From Allobosea sp. Root483D1 (lineage in GTDB: Bacteria; Pseudomonadota; Alphaproteobacteria; Rhizobiales; Beijerinckiaceae), in assembly GCF_001429505.1 (NCBI RefSeq), contig NZ_LMJW01000011.1:34344-98343 (forward strand): 64,000 nucleotides of DNA. Reading direction: 5' to 3'. A model generated the notes under the pieces. It did not search any database. It had not been told where the DNA came from and worked only from the letters and a program-made list of their open reading frames with translations. The position numbers and the translations under genes are program-made. Position 1 is the first letter of the stretch; each line of letters begins with the position of its first letter. Positions 9,048 through 20,272 of the stretch are shown one piece after another.

Positions 9048-9725
9048 TCAGGCCCAGACCCGGCTGCCGCGGAACAGCCTCAGCCCCAGCAGCCAGAGCA
9101 GCAGCCGCTGCAGGTAGTTGAGGACGAGGTAGAGGCCCGCCGCCACCGAGAAGGCTTCGATGCTGCGGAAGGTGTCGGAATTGATGTCGGAGACGACAGC
9201 GGTCAGCTCCTGCGCGCCGATGGTCGAGGTGATGCCGGTCGACAGCATCAGCAGCACGTTCTGGCTGACGAGCGCTGGATAGACGCGCGCCAGCGCCGGC
9301 GGAAGCACGATGAAGGCCAGGATCTGCCAAGGGCGAAGCGCCAGGCTCTTGGCCGCCTCGACCTGGCCGCGCGGCGTCGCGGCGAGCCCGGCGCGGATGA
9401 TCTCGCTGGTGTAGGCGGCGTTGTTCAGCACCAGCGCGACACAGGCCGCCGCGACGGGCGAGAAGCGGATGCCCAGCGAGGGCAACCCGAGATAGACGAT
9501 GAAGAGCTGGACCAGCAGCGGCGTGTTGCGGAAGATCTCGACATAACCACGGGCGAGCCAACGCAATGGCCAATGCGCCGACCGCCGCGCCAGCGCGATG
9601 AGGAGGCCTGCGCCGGTGCCGAGGAACATGCCGACCAGCGTCAGCACGATCGTCAGCACGAGCCCGTCCACGAGGAGGGGCCAGCGCTCGATGACAGGCC
9701 CGAAGGTGAGCGAATAGCCGGTCAT
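9048..9725 (-). CDS. Amino-acid ABC transporter permease
   Basis: 225 aa with about five membrane segments. The HisMQ motifs are YVEIFRNTPLLVQLFIVYLGLPSLG and the EAA loop GQVEAAKSLALRPWQILAFIVLPPAL, which docks on the ATPase. It would pair with the second permease immediately downstream to form the heterodimeric channel. The upstream HD-domain gene ends 10 bp away, so all four genes are probably one transcript. Confidence 0.92.
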   Translation of the reverse strand: MTGYSLTFGPVIERWPLLVDGLVLTIVLTLVGMFLGTGAGLLIALARRSAHWPLRWLARGYVEIFRNTPLLVQLFIVYLGLPSLGIRFSPVAAACVALVLNNAAYTSEIIRAGLAATPRGQVEAAKSLALRPWQILAFIVLPPALARVYPALVSQNVLLMLSTGITSTIGAQELTAVVSDINSDTFRSIEAFSVAAGLYLVLNYLQRLLLWLLGLRLFRGSRVWA

Positions 9726-9735
9726 CGCACCACAG

Positions 9736-10392
9736 TCATGGCAGGGGGCGCGGGGTCATCATCGGCCCGGCGGCAGAGAGGCTGTCGGCGCGGCAGAGCC
9801 CGAGCGCCGCTGCGCTGTACCACCAGGAATTGTCGGCCCAGCGCACGATCATGCATTCGGTGCTGACCTTGATGTGCTGCCCCTCCATCGAATGGCCGAG
9901 CGCGATATGCGCGATCGTTTCCGGCAGCCCGGCCGCCAGGCAGATATGGGCTCCGTAGACCGAATGGCGGAGCGAGGGATAACCGGCCCGGTCGGGGCGC
10001 TCCTGCCAGCGGGCAAGGTTGACCGGGTCGCATTCCCAGCACTTGCCGATGTCGTGGCAGAGCGCGCCTGCCAGCACGAGATCGCGGTCGATCCGGACCT
10101 GCGGGAAGGTCGAGGTGAATTCGTCGACGGTCGCCATGGCGAGCTTGGCGACGCCGCGCAGATGCAGTTCCTGCGAACCCTCGTGCAGCACGAAATGGTT
10201 GGGCGCCCCCTCGCCCGGCATATCGGAGATACGGGTGAAGGAGGAATCGCGCAGCGACAGCGCCCAGGCGCGGATGACGGCCTCGCGCAGGGCCTCGTCA
10301 CGGATGCCGAGGATCTCCGGCAGGTCCTCCAGGATGCTCGCACGAACCTCGGGCGAGACGTTGTTCAATTCCGCTTCAGGCAGGGTCGGCAC
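9736..10392 (-). CDS. HD-domain metal-dependent hydrolase, substrate unknown
   Basis: 218 aa. An HD domain is visible in the middle: the first His in HLRGVAKLAMA, the HD pair in LAGALCHDIGKCW, further His in SLRHSVYGAHI and an Asp in VRWADNSWW, the usual metal ligand pattern. Family members hydrolyse phosphoesters or, in some branches, C-N bonds such as cyanamide. It is the first gene of an operon with a polar amino-acid importer and lies opposite a LysR regulator, so it may act on the imported solute; that is inference. No signal peptide, so cytosolic. Confidence 0.75.
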   Translation of the reverse strand: MPTLPEAELNNVSPEVRASILEDLPEILGIRDEALREAVIRAWALSLRDSSFTRISDMPGEGAPNHFVLHEGSQELHLRGVAKLAMATVDEFTSTFPQVRIDRDLVLAGALCHDIGKCWECDPVNLARWQERPDRAGYPSLRHSVYGAHICLAAGLPETIAHIALGHSMEGQHIKVSTECMIVRWADNSWWYSAAALGLCRADSLSAAGPMMTPRPLP

Positions 10393-10407
10393 AAAAAACC
10401 TCGGCTG

Positions 10408-10434
10408 TTAGGCTCGGCTGGGAGCGGAGCCTAA
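10408..10434. promoter_or_regulatory. LysR-type T-N11-A palindrome
   Basis: TTAGGCTC and GAGCCTAA form a perfect 8-bp inverted repeat with an 11-nt spacer, the classical LysR box geometry. It sits in the 111-bp divergent region between the HD-domain gene and the LysR gene. A second overlapping pair (GGCTCGGCT 10411-10419, AGCCGAGCC 10434-10442) could be an alternative site or a hairpin. Confidence 0.55.
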
Positions 10435-10503
10435 GCCGAGCCCTTTCCTGGTTTCCAATCGAAAATGCGACTAGGCTGATAGAGCCATTGTATCGGATCA
10501 CCG

Positions 10504-11394
10504 ATGACGAGCCTGAAATTGATCGAGGCCTTCTATTGGGTGGCCAGGCTGCGCAGCTTCCATGCGACGGCGAGGCGCCTCAACGTGACGCAGCCGACCG
10601 TGACCTACCGGGTCAAGGAGCTGGAGCGCCAGATCGCCCGCCCGCTCCTGGTCCGCAGCGACCAGCCGGTGCGCCTGACGCCGCAGGGCCAGGCGGTCTT
10701 CGCCTATGCCGAACGGCTCGTTGGGCTGATGCAGGAGATGCAGGAGCATCTCGGGCGCGACAGTCCGGTGAGCGGCGTGCTGCGGCTCGGCGTGATGGAC
10801 GCCTTCGCGGCGATCTGCCTGCCCGATCTGCTCCAGGACTTGTCCGAACGGCATCCGAACCTCGCCGTCTCGGTTGTGGTCGACCTCAGCCACAGCCTGA
10901 CGATGAAGCTCGACGCAGGCGAACTCGATATCGCCGTCGTCTCGACCCCGCCGAGCGTGGCCGGCCTACGCTACATCCGCCTGGGTACGTTGAACGTCGC
11001 CTGGATCGCGACGCCGCGCTATCGCAGCGTCGTCGGCGATGCCCGGGCTTTGTCGCGCCAGCGCATCTTCTCGACGCCGCCGCCGTCGAATGTCGGCACG
11101 ATCATTGCCGAATGGTTCCGCAATGCCGGGATCGACATGCCGACACTCAGCATCTGCAACAGCATGCCTGCGATCGTGGGGCTGGTGACGGCCGGCGCCG
11201 GCATCGGCGTGATGCCGGTCAAGCTGGTCGAGGCGGCCATCCGGTCAGGGGCGCTGTGCGTTTTGAGCGAGATCGAGCCCGTGGCTCCGCAGGACATCTT
11301 CATCGGCGTCCCCGTCGGCGTTCTCGACCCGGTCATTCCCGTCGCGACGGACGCCATCCGGAATGTGGTCGGCCGGCATGCCCTTTGTGACTGA
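10504..11394 (+). CDS. LysR-family transcriptional regulator
   Basis: 296 aa. The N-terminal HTH (residues 3-60) reads LIEAFYWVARLRSFHATARRLNVTQPTVTYRVKELE, followed by a linker helix and a type II periplasmic-fold effector domain (from about residue 90, SGVLRLGVMDAFA). It is divergent from the HD-hydrolase/ABC operon and is the likely regulator of it, through the palindrome at 10408-10434. Confidence 0.92.
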   Translation: MTSLKLIEAFYWVARLRSFHATARRLNVTQPTVTYRVKELERQIARPLLVRSDQPVRLTPQGQAVFAYAERLVGLMQEMQEHLGRDSPVSGVLRLGVMDAFAAICLPDLLQDLSERHPNLAVSVVVDLSHSLTMKLDAGELDIAVVSTPPSVAGLRYIRLGTLNVAWIATPRYRSVVGDARALSRQRIFSTPPPSNVGTIIAEWFRNAGIDMPTLSICNSMPAIVGLVTAGAGIGVMPVKLVEAAIRSGALCVLSEIEPVAPQDIFIGVPVGVLDPVIPVATDAIRNVVGRHALCD

Positions 11395-11630
11395 CGACGA
11401 TTTTCAGCTGGCCAGGCCACGGATCAATGCTTCGCCCGTCTGATCGTGCTCTCGGGCGCGACGGCCTTGTCAATGACGGGCTGATCGGACTCGGCAGCTT
11501 CGAGGGCTGCCTGCTCGGCACCGCGTGCTGGACGATCAACCGCGAGGACCCGGTCGACGCCGGCTTCCTCGTCGCCTGACGCGATCCTGCGACGGGGTGG
11601 ATTTCAGGCCGCCCCGCCGCAACTACGCTG
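11395..11630. other. Convergent gap with a possible gene remnant
   Basis: 236 bp between LysR and the HMG-CoA lyase gene. Plus-strand codons from about 11428 to 11579 read through to a TGA with a protein-like end (GSFEGCLLGTACWTINRED). There is no SD and no family match that I recognise, so this may be a decayed gene end or chance. Confidence 0.25.
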
Positions 11631-12497
11631 CTATTGCGCGCCCGAGGCCGTGCGCGCTGCGATCCATTCGGCCACCGCGTCCAGGCGAGCGCGGTCGATG
11701 CCGGTCGCAATGCCCTTGGTCTCGAAATGCGCGACGAGCCGTTCCGTTGCGAGATTGCCGGCTGCGCCGGGCGCATAGGGGCAGCCGCCCAATCCGCTGA
11801 CCGAGCCGTCGAAGACGCGCAAGCCCAGCTCCCAGGCGGCTGCGACGTTGGCGATGGCTCGGCCCGAAGTGTCGTGGAAATGCCCGGCCAGCATCGTCGC
11901 CGGCGCCCGCCGCAACGCCGCCTCGACCATGGCCGCGGTCCGCTCCGGTGTGCCGCGCCCGAGCGTATCGGACAGGGCGATCTCATTGCAGCCGAGCGCG
12001 AGCAGGTCCGCCGCGACTGCTGCGACTGCTTCGGGAGTGACCTCTCCCTCATAAGGGCAATCGAGCGCGCAGGAGACATAGCCCCTGACCGGCACGCCGG
12101 CACGTTCCGCCAGCACCATCACCGACCGGAAGCGTTCGATGCTCTCCGCGATCGAGCAATTGGTGTTCTTCCGGCAGAAGCTCTCGGACGCCGCGGTGAA
12201 CACGGCGAGCGCCCGTGCGCCAGCAGCGAGCGCCGCTTCTGCCCCCTTCTCATTGGGGACCAGGGCCGAATAGGTCACACCCGGTCGGCGGCCCGCGCCG
12301 CGCATCACCGCGTCGTGGTCGGCCATCTGCGGCACCCAGCGCGGCGAGACAAAGGCCGTCGCCTCGATGTGGGAGAGGCCGGCGTCGGCGAGCTGGCCGA
12401 TCAATGCGAGCTTGTCCTGCGTCGCGACCTGAACCTTCTCGTTCTGCAGCCCATCGCGCGGGCCGACCTCGACAATGATGACGCTGTCGCCGGCCAT
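11631..12497 (-). CDS. mvaB: Hydroxymethylglutaryl-CoA lyase
   Basis: 288 aa, HMGL-like TIM barrel. It cleaves HMG-CoA to acetoacetate and acetyl-CoA. The opening VEVGPRDGLQNE is the family signature with catalytic Arg and the metal-binding Asp. The HFHDTSGRAIAN segment gives the metal-binding His pair, and VSGLGGCPYAPGAAGN holds the catalytic Cys loop characteristic of HMG-CoA lyases. It follows livF after a single base, as the last gene of the operon that begins with a class II HMG-CoA reductase, which fits mevalonate breakdown, as in the Pseudomonas mevalonii mvaAB pair. Confidence 0.93.
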   Translation of the reverse strand: MAGDSVIIVEVGPRDGLQNEKVQVATQDKLALIGQLADAGLSHIEATAFVSPRWVPQMADHDAVMRGAGRRPGVTYSALVPNEKGAEAALAAGARALAVFTAASESFCRKNTNCSIAESIERFRSVMVLAERAGVPVRGYVSCALDCPYEGEVTPEAVAAVAADLLALGCNEIALSDTLGRGTPERTAAMVEAALRRAPATMLAGHFHDTSGRAIANVAAAWELGLRVFDGSVSGLGGCPYAPGAAGNLATERLVAHFETKGIATGIDRARLDAVAEWIAARTASGAQ

Positions 12498-12498
12498 C

Positions 12499-13205
<707 letters not shown>

Positions 13206-13209
<4 letters not shown>

Positions 13210-14999
13210 GCGGCGTCTCCGGTCAGGGCGGCATCCTCGTCGGCGCCGAGATAGGCGGTGACGACCTTGGGATCGCGGCGGATCGCCTCCGGCTGTCCCT
13301 CGGCGATCAGCGCGCCATAGTCGAGCACCAGCACATGCTGCGAGATGCCCATGACCAGGTCCATGTGGTGCTCGATCAGCAGTACGGTGACGCCGGCCTG
13401 CTGGATGCGCCGGATGACCTCGCCGAGCTCATGCGTCTCCTGCGGGTTCAGGCCCGCCGCCGGCTCGTCGAGCAAGAGTAGCTTGGGTCGCGAGGCCAGC
13501 GCCCGGGCGATCTCGAGCCGTCGCTGCAGGCCGTAGGGCAGGCTCTTGGCCGGCTCATGGGCGCGCTCGCCAAGGCCGAGATCGGCGAGCAGCGCCAGCG
13601 CATCGGCCCGCGCCGTCGCTTCGGCGCCTCGACTCGAGGGCAGGCCGAGCAGCGAGGCGGCAAAGCCGGTCTCGACATGCCGGTGCGCACCGAGCAGGAC
13701 ATTGTCGAGGGCCGAGAGCTCGCCGAACAGTTTGAGGTTCTGGAAGGTGCGGGCGATGCCGAGCGAGGCGACGCGATGCGACGGGCAGCCGGCGATCTCC
13801 TGGCCCTCGAAGCGGATCGAACCGCTGCCCGGCGCGACATGGCCGGAGAGCAGATTGAGCAGCGTCGTCTTGCCGGCGCCGTTCGGCCCGATCAGCGCAT
13901 GGACCTTGCCGGCAGTGATAGCGAAGGAGACGTTCCGCACCGGCACGATGCCGCCATAGGCCTTGTAGAGGTCCTTGACGACGAGGAGTTCGCCACCCGC
14001 GGGAGCCGTCGCGGTCGCGGACAGCGTGCTATGGCCGGCGACGCTTGGCGGCGACGCCTTACGCGGCCGCCAGCGCGCCGCGAGGCCGGAGACAGCACCG
14101 GCAATGCCGTTCGGCATCAGATAGAGCGAGAACAGCAGGAGCGCGCCATAGCTGAAATGCTGCAGCGCCGGCCAGCGCGCCAGCCAGGCGTCGAGCAGGG
14201 TCAGGATCACCGCGCCGAAGAGCGGCCCGTAGAGCGAGCCCGAGCCACCGAAGATCACCACGACCAGCAGGAAGATCGACAGGTTGAAGGTGATGAAGTC
14301 GGAGTTGAAATACTGGTTCTGCTGCGCGACCACGGCGCCGGCGAGCGCGCAGGTCACCGCCGAGATGACGAAGGCCAGCGTCTTGGCTCGCACTACGGAG
14401 ATGCCGACCGATTGCGCCGCCGGCTCGGCCATCTGCACCGCCAGGAAGGCGCGGCCATAGCGGCCGGCAAGCAGCGAGCGCAACATCAGATGGGTCGCGA
14501 TACAGAGCGCGCCGACGAACCAGACCCAGTGCAGGTTGGTGAAGCTCGTGCCGGCGATCGAGGGCGCACTGATGCCGTAGAAGCCGGCTTGGCCCTTGAA
14601 GATGTCGGTCCACTCCGTGACGATCTTCTCGACGACGATGCCGAAGCCGATCGTCACCATGGCGAGGCTCGGCCCGGAGACGCGCACCGACGGCATGGCG
14701 ATGACGAGGCCGAAGACCGCGCCGAAGCCGCAGGCCAGCACCAGCGAGAGCCAGGGGGAGAGGCCCCATTCGATATTGGCGATCGCCGCCGTATAGGCGC
14801 CGACGGCGAAGAGCCCGGCATGGCCGAGCGATTTCTGGCCGGCATAGCCGACGAGCACGTTCAGGCCGGCGGCGGCGAGATAGTTCACCCCGATCGTGAA
14901 CAGGATCTGCAGGTAGAAATCGTTGAAGCCGAGATAGGGCACGAGTGCGAGGGCTGCGACCAGCGCCGCCAGCCCGATGGCGTGGGCGGGCGCAGGCAT
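13206..14999 (-). CDS. Fused Liv-type permease and ATPase (LivM-LivG)
   Basis: 597 aa. Residues about 1-310 form a LivM permease with many membrane segments (NVLVGYAGQKSLGHAGLFAVGAY, then GGSGSLYGPLFGAVILTLLDA). After a linker of about 25 residues a LivG ATPase follows with Walker A IGPNGAGKTT, ARTFQNLKLF, Walker B LLLLDEPAAGLNP and H-loop LLIEHHMDLVMG. The frame is continuous and there is no start-like site at the junction, so this is a true fusion, known from other alphaproteobacterial Liv systems. It overlaps livH by 1 bp and livF by 4 bp. Confidence 0.93.
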
Positions 15000-15916
15000 C
15001 AGATCTTCTCCACGCTGCGCGCGCCCATCAATCCGCCGGGCCGAACGACCAGCACGATGATGATCAGCAGGAAGATGGTGATCTCGCGCATTTCGGCGCG
15101 CCAGAGCCCGACCAGCGCCTCGACCACGCCGAGCAGGAAGCCGCCGAGCATACAGCCGCGCGGGCTGGTCAAACCGCCGACGATCGCGGCCGAGAACGCC
15201 TTCAGGGCAACGCCGAGCCCGATGAAGACCGAGGCCGTGGTGATCGGCGCGATCAGGATGCCGGCGAGCCCGGCCAAGGCCGAGGAGATCACGAAGGCGG
15301 CGATCACGATCGACTCGACATTGATGCCGACAATCGCCGCCGCTTGCGGGTTGAAGGCTACGGCCCGGAGCGCCTTGCCGAAGCGCGTCTTGCGCAGGAC
15401 GATGTCGAGCCCGATCATGACGGCGACCGCGACGACCGCGATCAGGACTTCCTGGGGGCGGATGCCGGCCCCGGCGATGCGCCAGACCTCGCTGCCGAGC
15501 GGCGAGGGCACGGCGATCGAGGCCGGGCCCCAGATAGCCAGCGCGGTGTTCTGCATGATGATGCCGAAGCCGATCGTGCTCAGCACCCAGTTCAGCCCGC
15601 CCGCACCGACGAAAGGCTTGATTGCGCAGTAGTAGAGCGCGATGCCGATCGCCCCGACCACGACGACACTGGCGAGCGTCGCCAGCATATAGGCCGTCAT
15701 CGTCATCTCGACCTGGGTGAGATTGCCGAAATGCGGTTTGCCCGCCGCCAGCAGCAGGAGCGAAACGCCGACCAGGCTGCCGGGAACAAGGAAGGCGCCC
15801 TGGCCGAAATTGAAGGTCTTGGTCGTGGCGTAGGTGATGTTGAAGCCGAGCGCGATCAGCCCGTAGATCGCGCCGAGCGCCAGACCGCTGGCCAAAGCCT
15901 GAAGGATTGCCGTCAT
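14999..15916 (-). CDS. livH: Liv-type ABC transporter permease (LivH)
   Basis: 305 aa, about eight membrane segments. LivH signatures are GAIYGLIALGFNITYATTKTFNFGQGAF at the N-terminus and the loop SPRGCMLGGFLLGVVEALVG near the C-terminus. It pairs with the LivM part of the downstream fusion protein. A 172-bp gap with a nested inverted repeat separates it from the binding-protein gene. Confidence 0.93.
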   Translation of the reverse strand: MTAILQALASGLALGAIYGLIALGFNITYATTKTFNFGQGAFLVPGSLVGVSLLLLAAGKPHFGNLTQVEMTMTAYMLATLASVVVVGAIGIALYYCAIKPFVGAGGLNWVLSTIGFGIIMQNTALAIWGPASIAVPSPLGSEVWRIAGAGIRPQEVLIAVVAVAVMIGLDIVLRKTRFGKALRAVAFNPQAAAIVGINVESIVIAAFVISSALAGLAGILIAPITTASVFIGLGVALKAFSAAIVGGLTSPRGCMLGGFLLGVVEALVGLWRAEMREITIFLLIIIVLVVRPGGLMGARSVEKI

Positions 15917-15972
15917 CGTCTCTCCGCGGGCCTGCTGTGCCGACGCCGAACCCTGTGATCTGAAATCACGTC

Positions 15973-16065
15973 GTCATCCCGGGCGAGCGCAGCTCGACCC
16001 GGGATCCATGCCGGAACCGTTCAGGCATGGATCCCGGCTCTACGCTACGCTCCGGCCGGGATGAC
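15973..16065. repeat. Nested inverted repeat between the binding protein and livH genes
   Basis: Outer arms GTCATCCCGG (15973-15982) and CCGGGATGAC (16056-16065), and inner arms GGGATCCATGCC (16001-16012) and GGCATGGATCCC (16024-16035), are perfect. The transcript would fold into a long hairpin inside the operon. This is the style of dispersed palindromic elements of Hyphomicrobiales genomes. It could stabilise the upstream mRNA or attenuate permease expression. Confidence 0.7.
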
Positions 16066-16088
16066 CAGTCTGCTTCTTTCGCTGGTCC

Positions 16089-17291
16089 TCAGCGCTTCAG
16101 ATCCGCCGCCGTCAGCCCCTTGACCACCGGATCGTCGAGCTTGACCACGCGGCCGTCCTTCCACTGCGCCAAGTGGAAGTCGGCGACGCCGAGCGCTTCG
16201 TGCTGCTCCTTGCTGAAGGGCTTGTCATAGGCCTTGATGATGCCCTGAACCTTGCCGAGATTCTCGAGCGCCTGCTGCAGCTTCGGGCCGTCCGTGCCTT
16301 CGGCCTGCTTGATCGCCGCGGCGATCAGCATCACCGCGTCATAGCCCTGTGCGGCCGAGACGAAGGCCGGCATGTTCGGGTGCTTGGCGACGAGGCGCTT
16401 GTGCAGCGCTGCGGCGCGATCGCTGGCGTCCTCGGTGGTCGAGGCCGCGAAGATCGTCTTCTCGGCGAGCTTGGGCCCGGCGATGTTGACCAGCGGCGTG
16501 TTGATCGAGCCCCAGGTCGAGAGCAGGCCGGGGTAATAGTCCATCTTCTCCATGCTCTTCAGCACCTGCGCGGTCGCGTCCGCCAGCGAGCCGGTGATGA
16601 TCATGTCGGCGCCGGCCGCCTTCAGCTTGGCGAGCTGCGAGGTCATGTCGGTGTCCTTCGGCCCGAACTTCTCGATGCCGACCGGCTTGATCCCGTGCAG
16701 GGCCAGGATCTCCTGCAGGTCCTTGGTCGCGGCCTGGCCATAGCCGGTGGTGTCGGCGATGATCGCGACGTTCTTGGTCTTCGAGGCCTTGACCGCATAG
16801 GCGGCAAGCAAGGCAAGCTGCTCGCGATCGACCATCGACACCCGGAAGATGTAGTTCTGCGGCTCCTTGGCATAGCGGGCGGTGATGTCGGTCGCGGTCG
16901 CGACATGCGAGATCACCGGCACCTTCTTCTGCTGCGGGATGTGCAGCCAGGCGAGCGCATTGCCGGAATTGGTCGGGCCGACCACGGCCGCGACCTTCTC
17001 GTTGTCGATCAGCTCGTTCATGTTCTGGATCGACTTCGGTGGCGCGCCGGCATCGTCGCGGACGACGCCGACGAGCTTGCGGCCGAGGACGCCGCCCTGT
17101 GCGTTCAAATCCTCGATCGCAGCCTGGAAGCCATAGAGGCCGGAGAGGCCGAGCTCGGCCGCGCCCGAGGCCGACTGGTCGGCATTGTAGCCGATCTTGA
17201 TCTCGTTCTGTGCGTAAGCCGGCAGCGACAGCGCCATGCCGGCCGAGACCAGCAGGGCACTGAGCGTGCGGCGGGTGATGCGATTGTCCAT
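16089..17291 (-). CDS. Liv-type ABC transporter substrate-binding protein, probably for mevalonate
   Basis: 400 aa with a signal peptide (1-30, ending PAYAQ) and a Leu/Ile/Val-binding type I periplasmic fold (IKIGYNADQSASGAAELGLSGLYGFQAAIEDLNAQGG split over residues 33-70, then VVGPTNSGNALAW). ATG 17291 is preceded by GGAGGAA. The frame upstream to 17507 is a shadow of the reductase gene. It lies 64 bp behind HMG-CoA reductase in the same direction, so the ligand is probably mevalonate or a related branched hydroxy acid (inference). Confidence 0.88.
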   Translation of the reverse strand: MDNRITRRTLSALLVSAGMALSLPAYAQNEIKIGYNADQSASGAAELGLSGLYGFQAAIEDLNAQGGVLGRKLVGVVRDDAGAPPKSIQNMNELIDNEKVAAVVGPTNSGNALAWLHIPQQKKVPVISHVATATDITARYAKEPQNYIFRVSMVDREQLALLAAYAVKASKTKNVAIIADTTGYGQAATKDLQEILALHGIKPVGIEKFGPKDTDMTSQLAKLKAAGADMIITGSLADATAQVLKSMEKMDYYPGLLSTWGSINTPLVNIAGPKLAEKTIFAASTTEDASDRAAALHKRLVAKHPNMPAFVSAAQGYDAVMLIAAAIKQAEGTDGPKLQQALENLGKVQGIIKAYDKPFSKEQHEALGVADFHLAQWKDGRVVKLDDPVVKGLTAADLKR

Positions 17292-17355
17292 GAACGTTCC
17301 TCCGGTTGTCGTCCGCTTGCTGCGGTTCTGTGGTGAGAGTTGAAATGGGGCAGTG

Positions 17356-18675
<1,320 letters not shown>

Positions 18676-18798
18676 GTCGTTTCCTCCCCAGCCGGGGTTT
18701 CTTTTGCGCCGCGCGATCGGCGTCGGCGCTTCTTCGGTTGACAAGCTCGGACAATCGCCGGAGAGCGGCAAGGCACAATTTCCGCAATGTCCCATTCT

Positions 18799-18824
18799 CT
18801 GTACCAGTGCCCCGACTGGTACAG
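18799..18824. promoter_or_regulatory. Perfect 10-bp palindrome, candidate MocR operator
   Basis: CTGTACCAGT (18799-18808) and ACTGGTACAG (18815-18824) form a perfect inverted repeat with a 6-nt spacer. It lies between mvaA and the MocR gene and ends directly before ATG 18825, 12 bp before the preferred start at 18837. The position suits a regulator that controls both its own gene and the divergent mva operon. Confidence 0.65.
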
Positions 18825-18836
18825 ATGCGAGGTTCG

Positions 18837-20246
18837 ATGGACGAGCAGGCCGACAGCAACCGCACCGGCGCGATCGTCACCCGGATCGGCCGGATGATCG
18901 ACGAGGGGCTGCTCCAGCCGGGGCGGCGCATGGCCTCGCTGCGGTTGGCCGCCGGCGAATACGGCGTCTCCAAGAATACCATGGTCGAGGTTTATGACCG
19001 GCTGGTCGCCAGCGGCCGGCTCGAAGCCCGTCGCGGCGCCGGCTTCTATGTCCGCGCGCCCGGACAGCGGCCGAGCGAGGCGCCGCCGCCGCATATGAGC
19101 GAGGCGATCGACATCGTCTCGCTGCTGCGCGAGCAGCTCTGCCAGGTCCATCCCGTGCGCGTCGGCGACGGCCGCCCGCCACGCTCCTGGATGGAGGATT
19201 CCGAGCTCGGACGGCATCTGCGCCTGCGCGCCGGCAAGGGCGACCTGCCGGTCGAGCACGGCTATGGCGATCCTGTCGGCTACGCGCCATTGCGCGCCCA
19301 GATCGGGCTGATGCTGGCCGAGCGCTCGATCCAGGTTTCACCGGCGCAGATCCTGCTCACCTTCGGCGCCAACCACGCGCTCGACCTGATCATCCGCCAG
19401 CTGCTACAGCCCGGCGACACCGTCCTGGTCGACAGCCCCGGCTATTACCCGCTGTTCGGCAAGCTGAAGCTGGCGCGGATCGAGATCGCCGGCGTCAGGC
19501 GCTTAGCCGACGGGCCGGACCTCGACGATCTCGCCGCGCAGATCGCGCGGCACCGGCCGAAGGTCTTCTTCACCCAGTCGCTGGCGCATAACCCGACCGG
19601 CGGCTCGATCGCGCTGCCGATCGCCCATCGCCTTTTACAGATCGCCGCCCAGCACGATCTCACCATCGTCGAAGACGATCCCTTTGCCGATGTGATGCCG
19701 GCGAGTGCACCGCGGCTCGCCGCGCTCGATCAGCTCGAGCGCGTGATCTATCTCGGCACTTTCTCGAAGACGCTCTCGGCCAGCCTGCGGATCGGCTACG
19801 TCGCCGCAAGCCCGGCACTCGCCCGCTCGCTCGGCGACATGAAGATGCTGACCGTGGTCAACTCTTCCGGCTATCTGGAGCGGCTGGTCAGCGACCTGAT
19901 CGCCAGCGGCCAGTACCGCCACCATCTCAAGCGCCTTAAGGAACGCATCGGCAAGGCGACGCGCACTGCCTTCGGCGGTCTGGAGCGTCTCGGCCTGCCG
20001 ATCTTTTCACGCCAGGGCGGCGGCTATTACCTCTGGGTCGGACTGCCGCCCGGCCTCGACGACCTCGCGCTGGCGCGGCGCGCTTCGGAGCAGGGCATCT
20101 TTATCGCGCCCGGCACGGTCTTCCTGCCGGAGCGCCAGCATCTCGACCCCACCGAGCGCTCCGCGGGCATGCGGGTGAACGTCGCCTATGCCGACGATCC
20201 CGCCTTCATGGCCTTCCTCCAGGCCGAGCTGGCGAGCGCTTCCTAG
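18837..20246 (+). CDS. MocR-family regulator (GntR HTH fused to PLP aminotransferase-like domain)
   Basis: 469 aa from ATG 18837, typical of MocR proteins; ATG 18825 is an alternative four codons earlier. An N-terminal winged helix (about residues 8-75: [33 protein letters not shown]) is joined to a fold-type I aminotransferase-like domain with NPTGGS, the EDDPFADV segment and the PLP Lys in [18 protein letters not shown]. MocR proteins sense amino or PLP-reactive compounds, so its link to mevalonate is by position only. It is divergent from mvaA with a strong palindrome between. Confidence 0.9.
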   Translation: MDEQADSNRTGAIVTRIGRMIDEGLLQPGRRMASLRLAAGEYGVSKNTMVEVYDRLVASGRLEARRGAGFYVRAPGQRPSEAPPPHMSEAIDIVSLLREQLCQVHPVRVGDGRPPRSWMEDSELGRHLRLRAGKGDLPVEHGYGDPVGYAPLRAQIGLMLAERSIQVSPAQILLTFGANHALDLIIRQLLQPGDTVLVDSPGYYPLFGKLKLARIEIAGVRRLADGPDLDDLAAQIARHRPKVFFTQSLAHNPTGGSIALPIAHRLLQIAAQHDLTIVEDDPFADVMPASAPRLAALDQLERVIYLGTFSKTLSASLRIGYVAASPALARSLGDMKMLTVVNSSGYLERLVSDLIASGQYRHHLKRLKERIGKATRTAFGGLERLGLPIFSRQGGGYYLWVGLPPGLDDLALARRASEQGIFIAPGTVFLPERQHLDPTERSAGMRVNVAYADDPAFMAFLQAELASAS

Positions 20247-20272
20247 CAGTGGGAGCTTCGGCGACGCTGAAT

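Noticed and set aside
13557..15632. Very long plus-strand frame opposite livH and livM-livG, and similar long frames opposite other genes
   Set aside because: Composition is Arg/Asp/Gly/His-rich without domains, as expected for the antisense of GC-rich coding DNA; the minus-strand genes are unambiguous.
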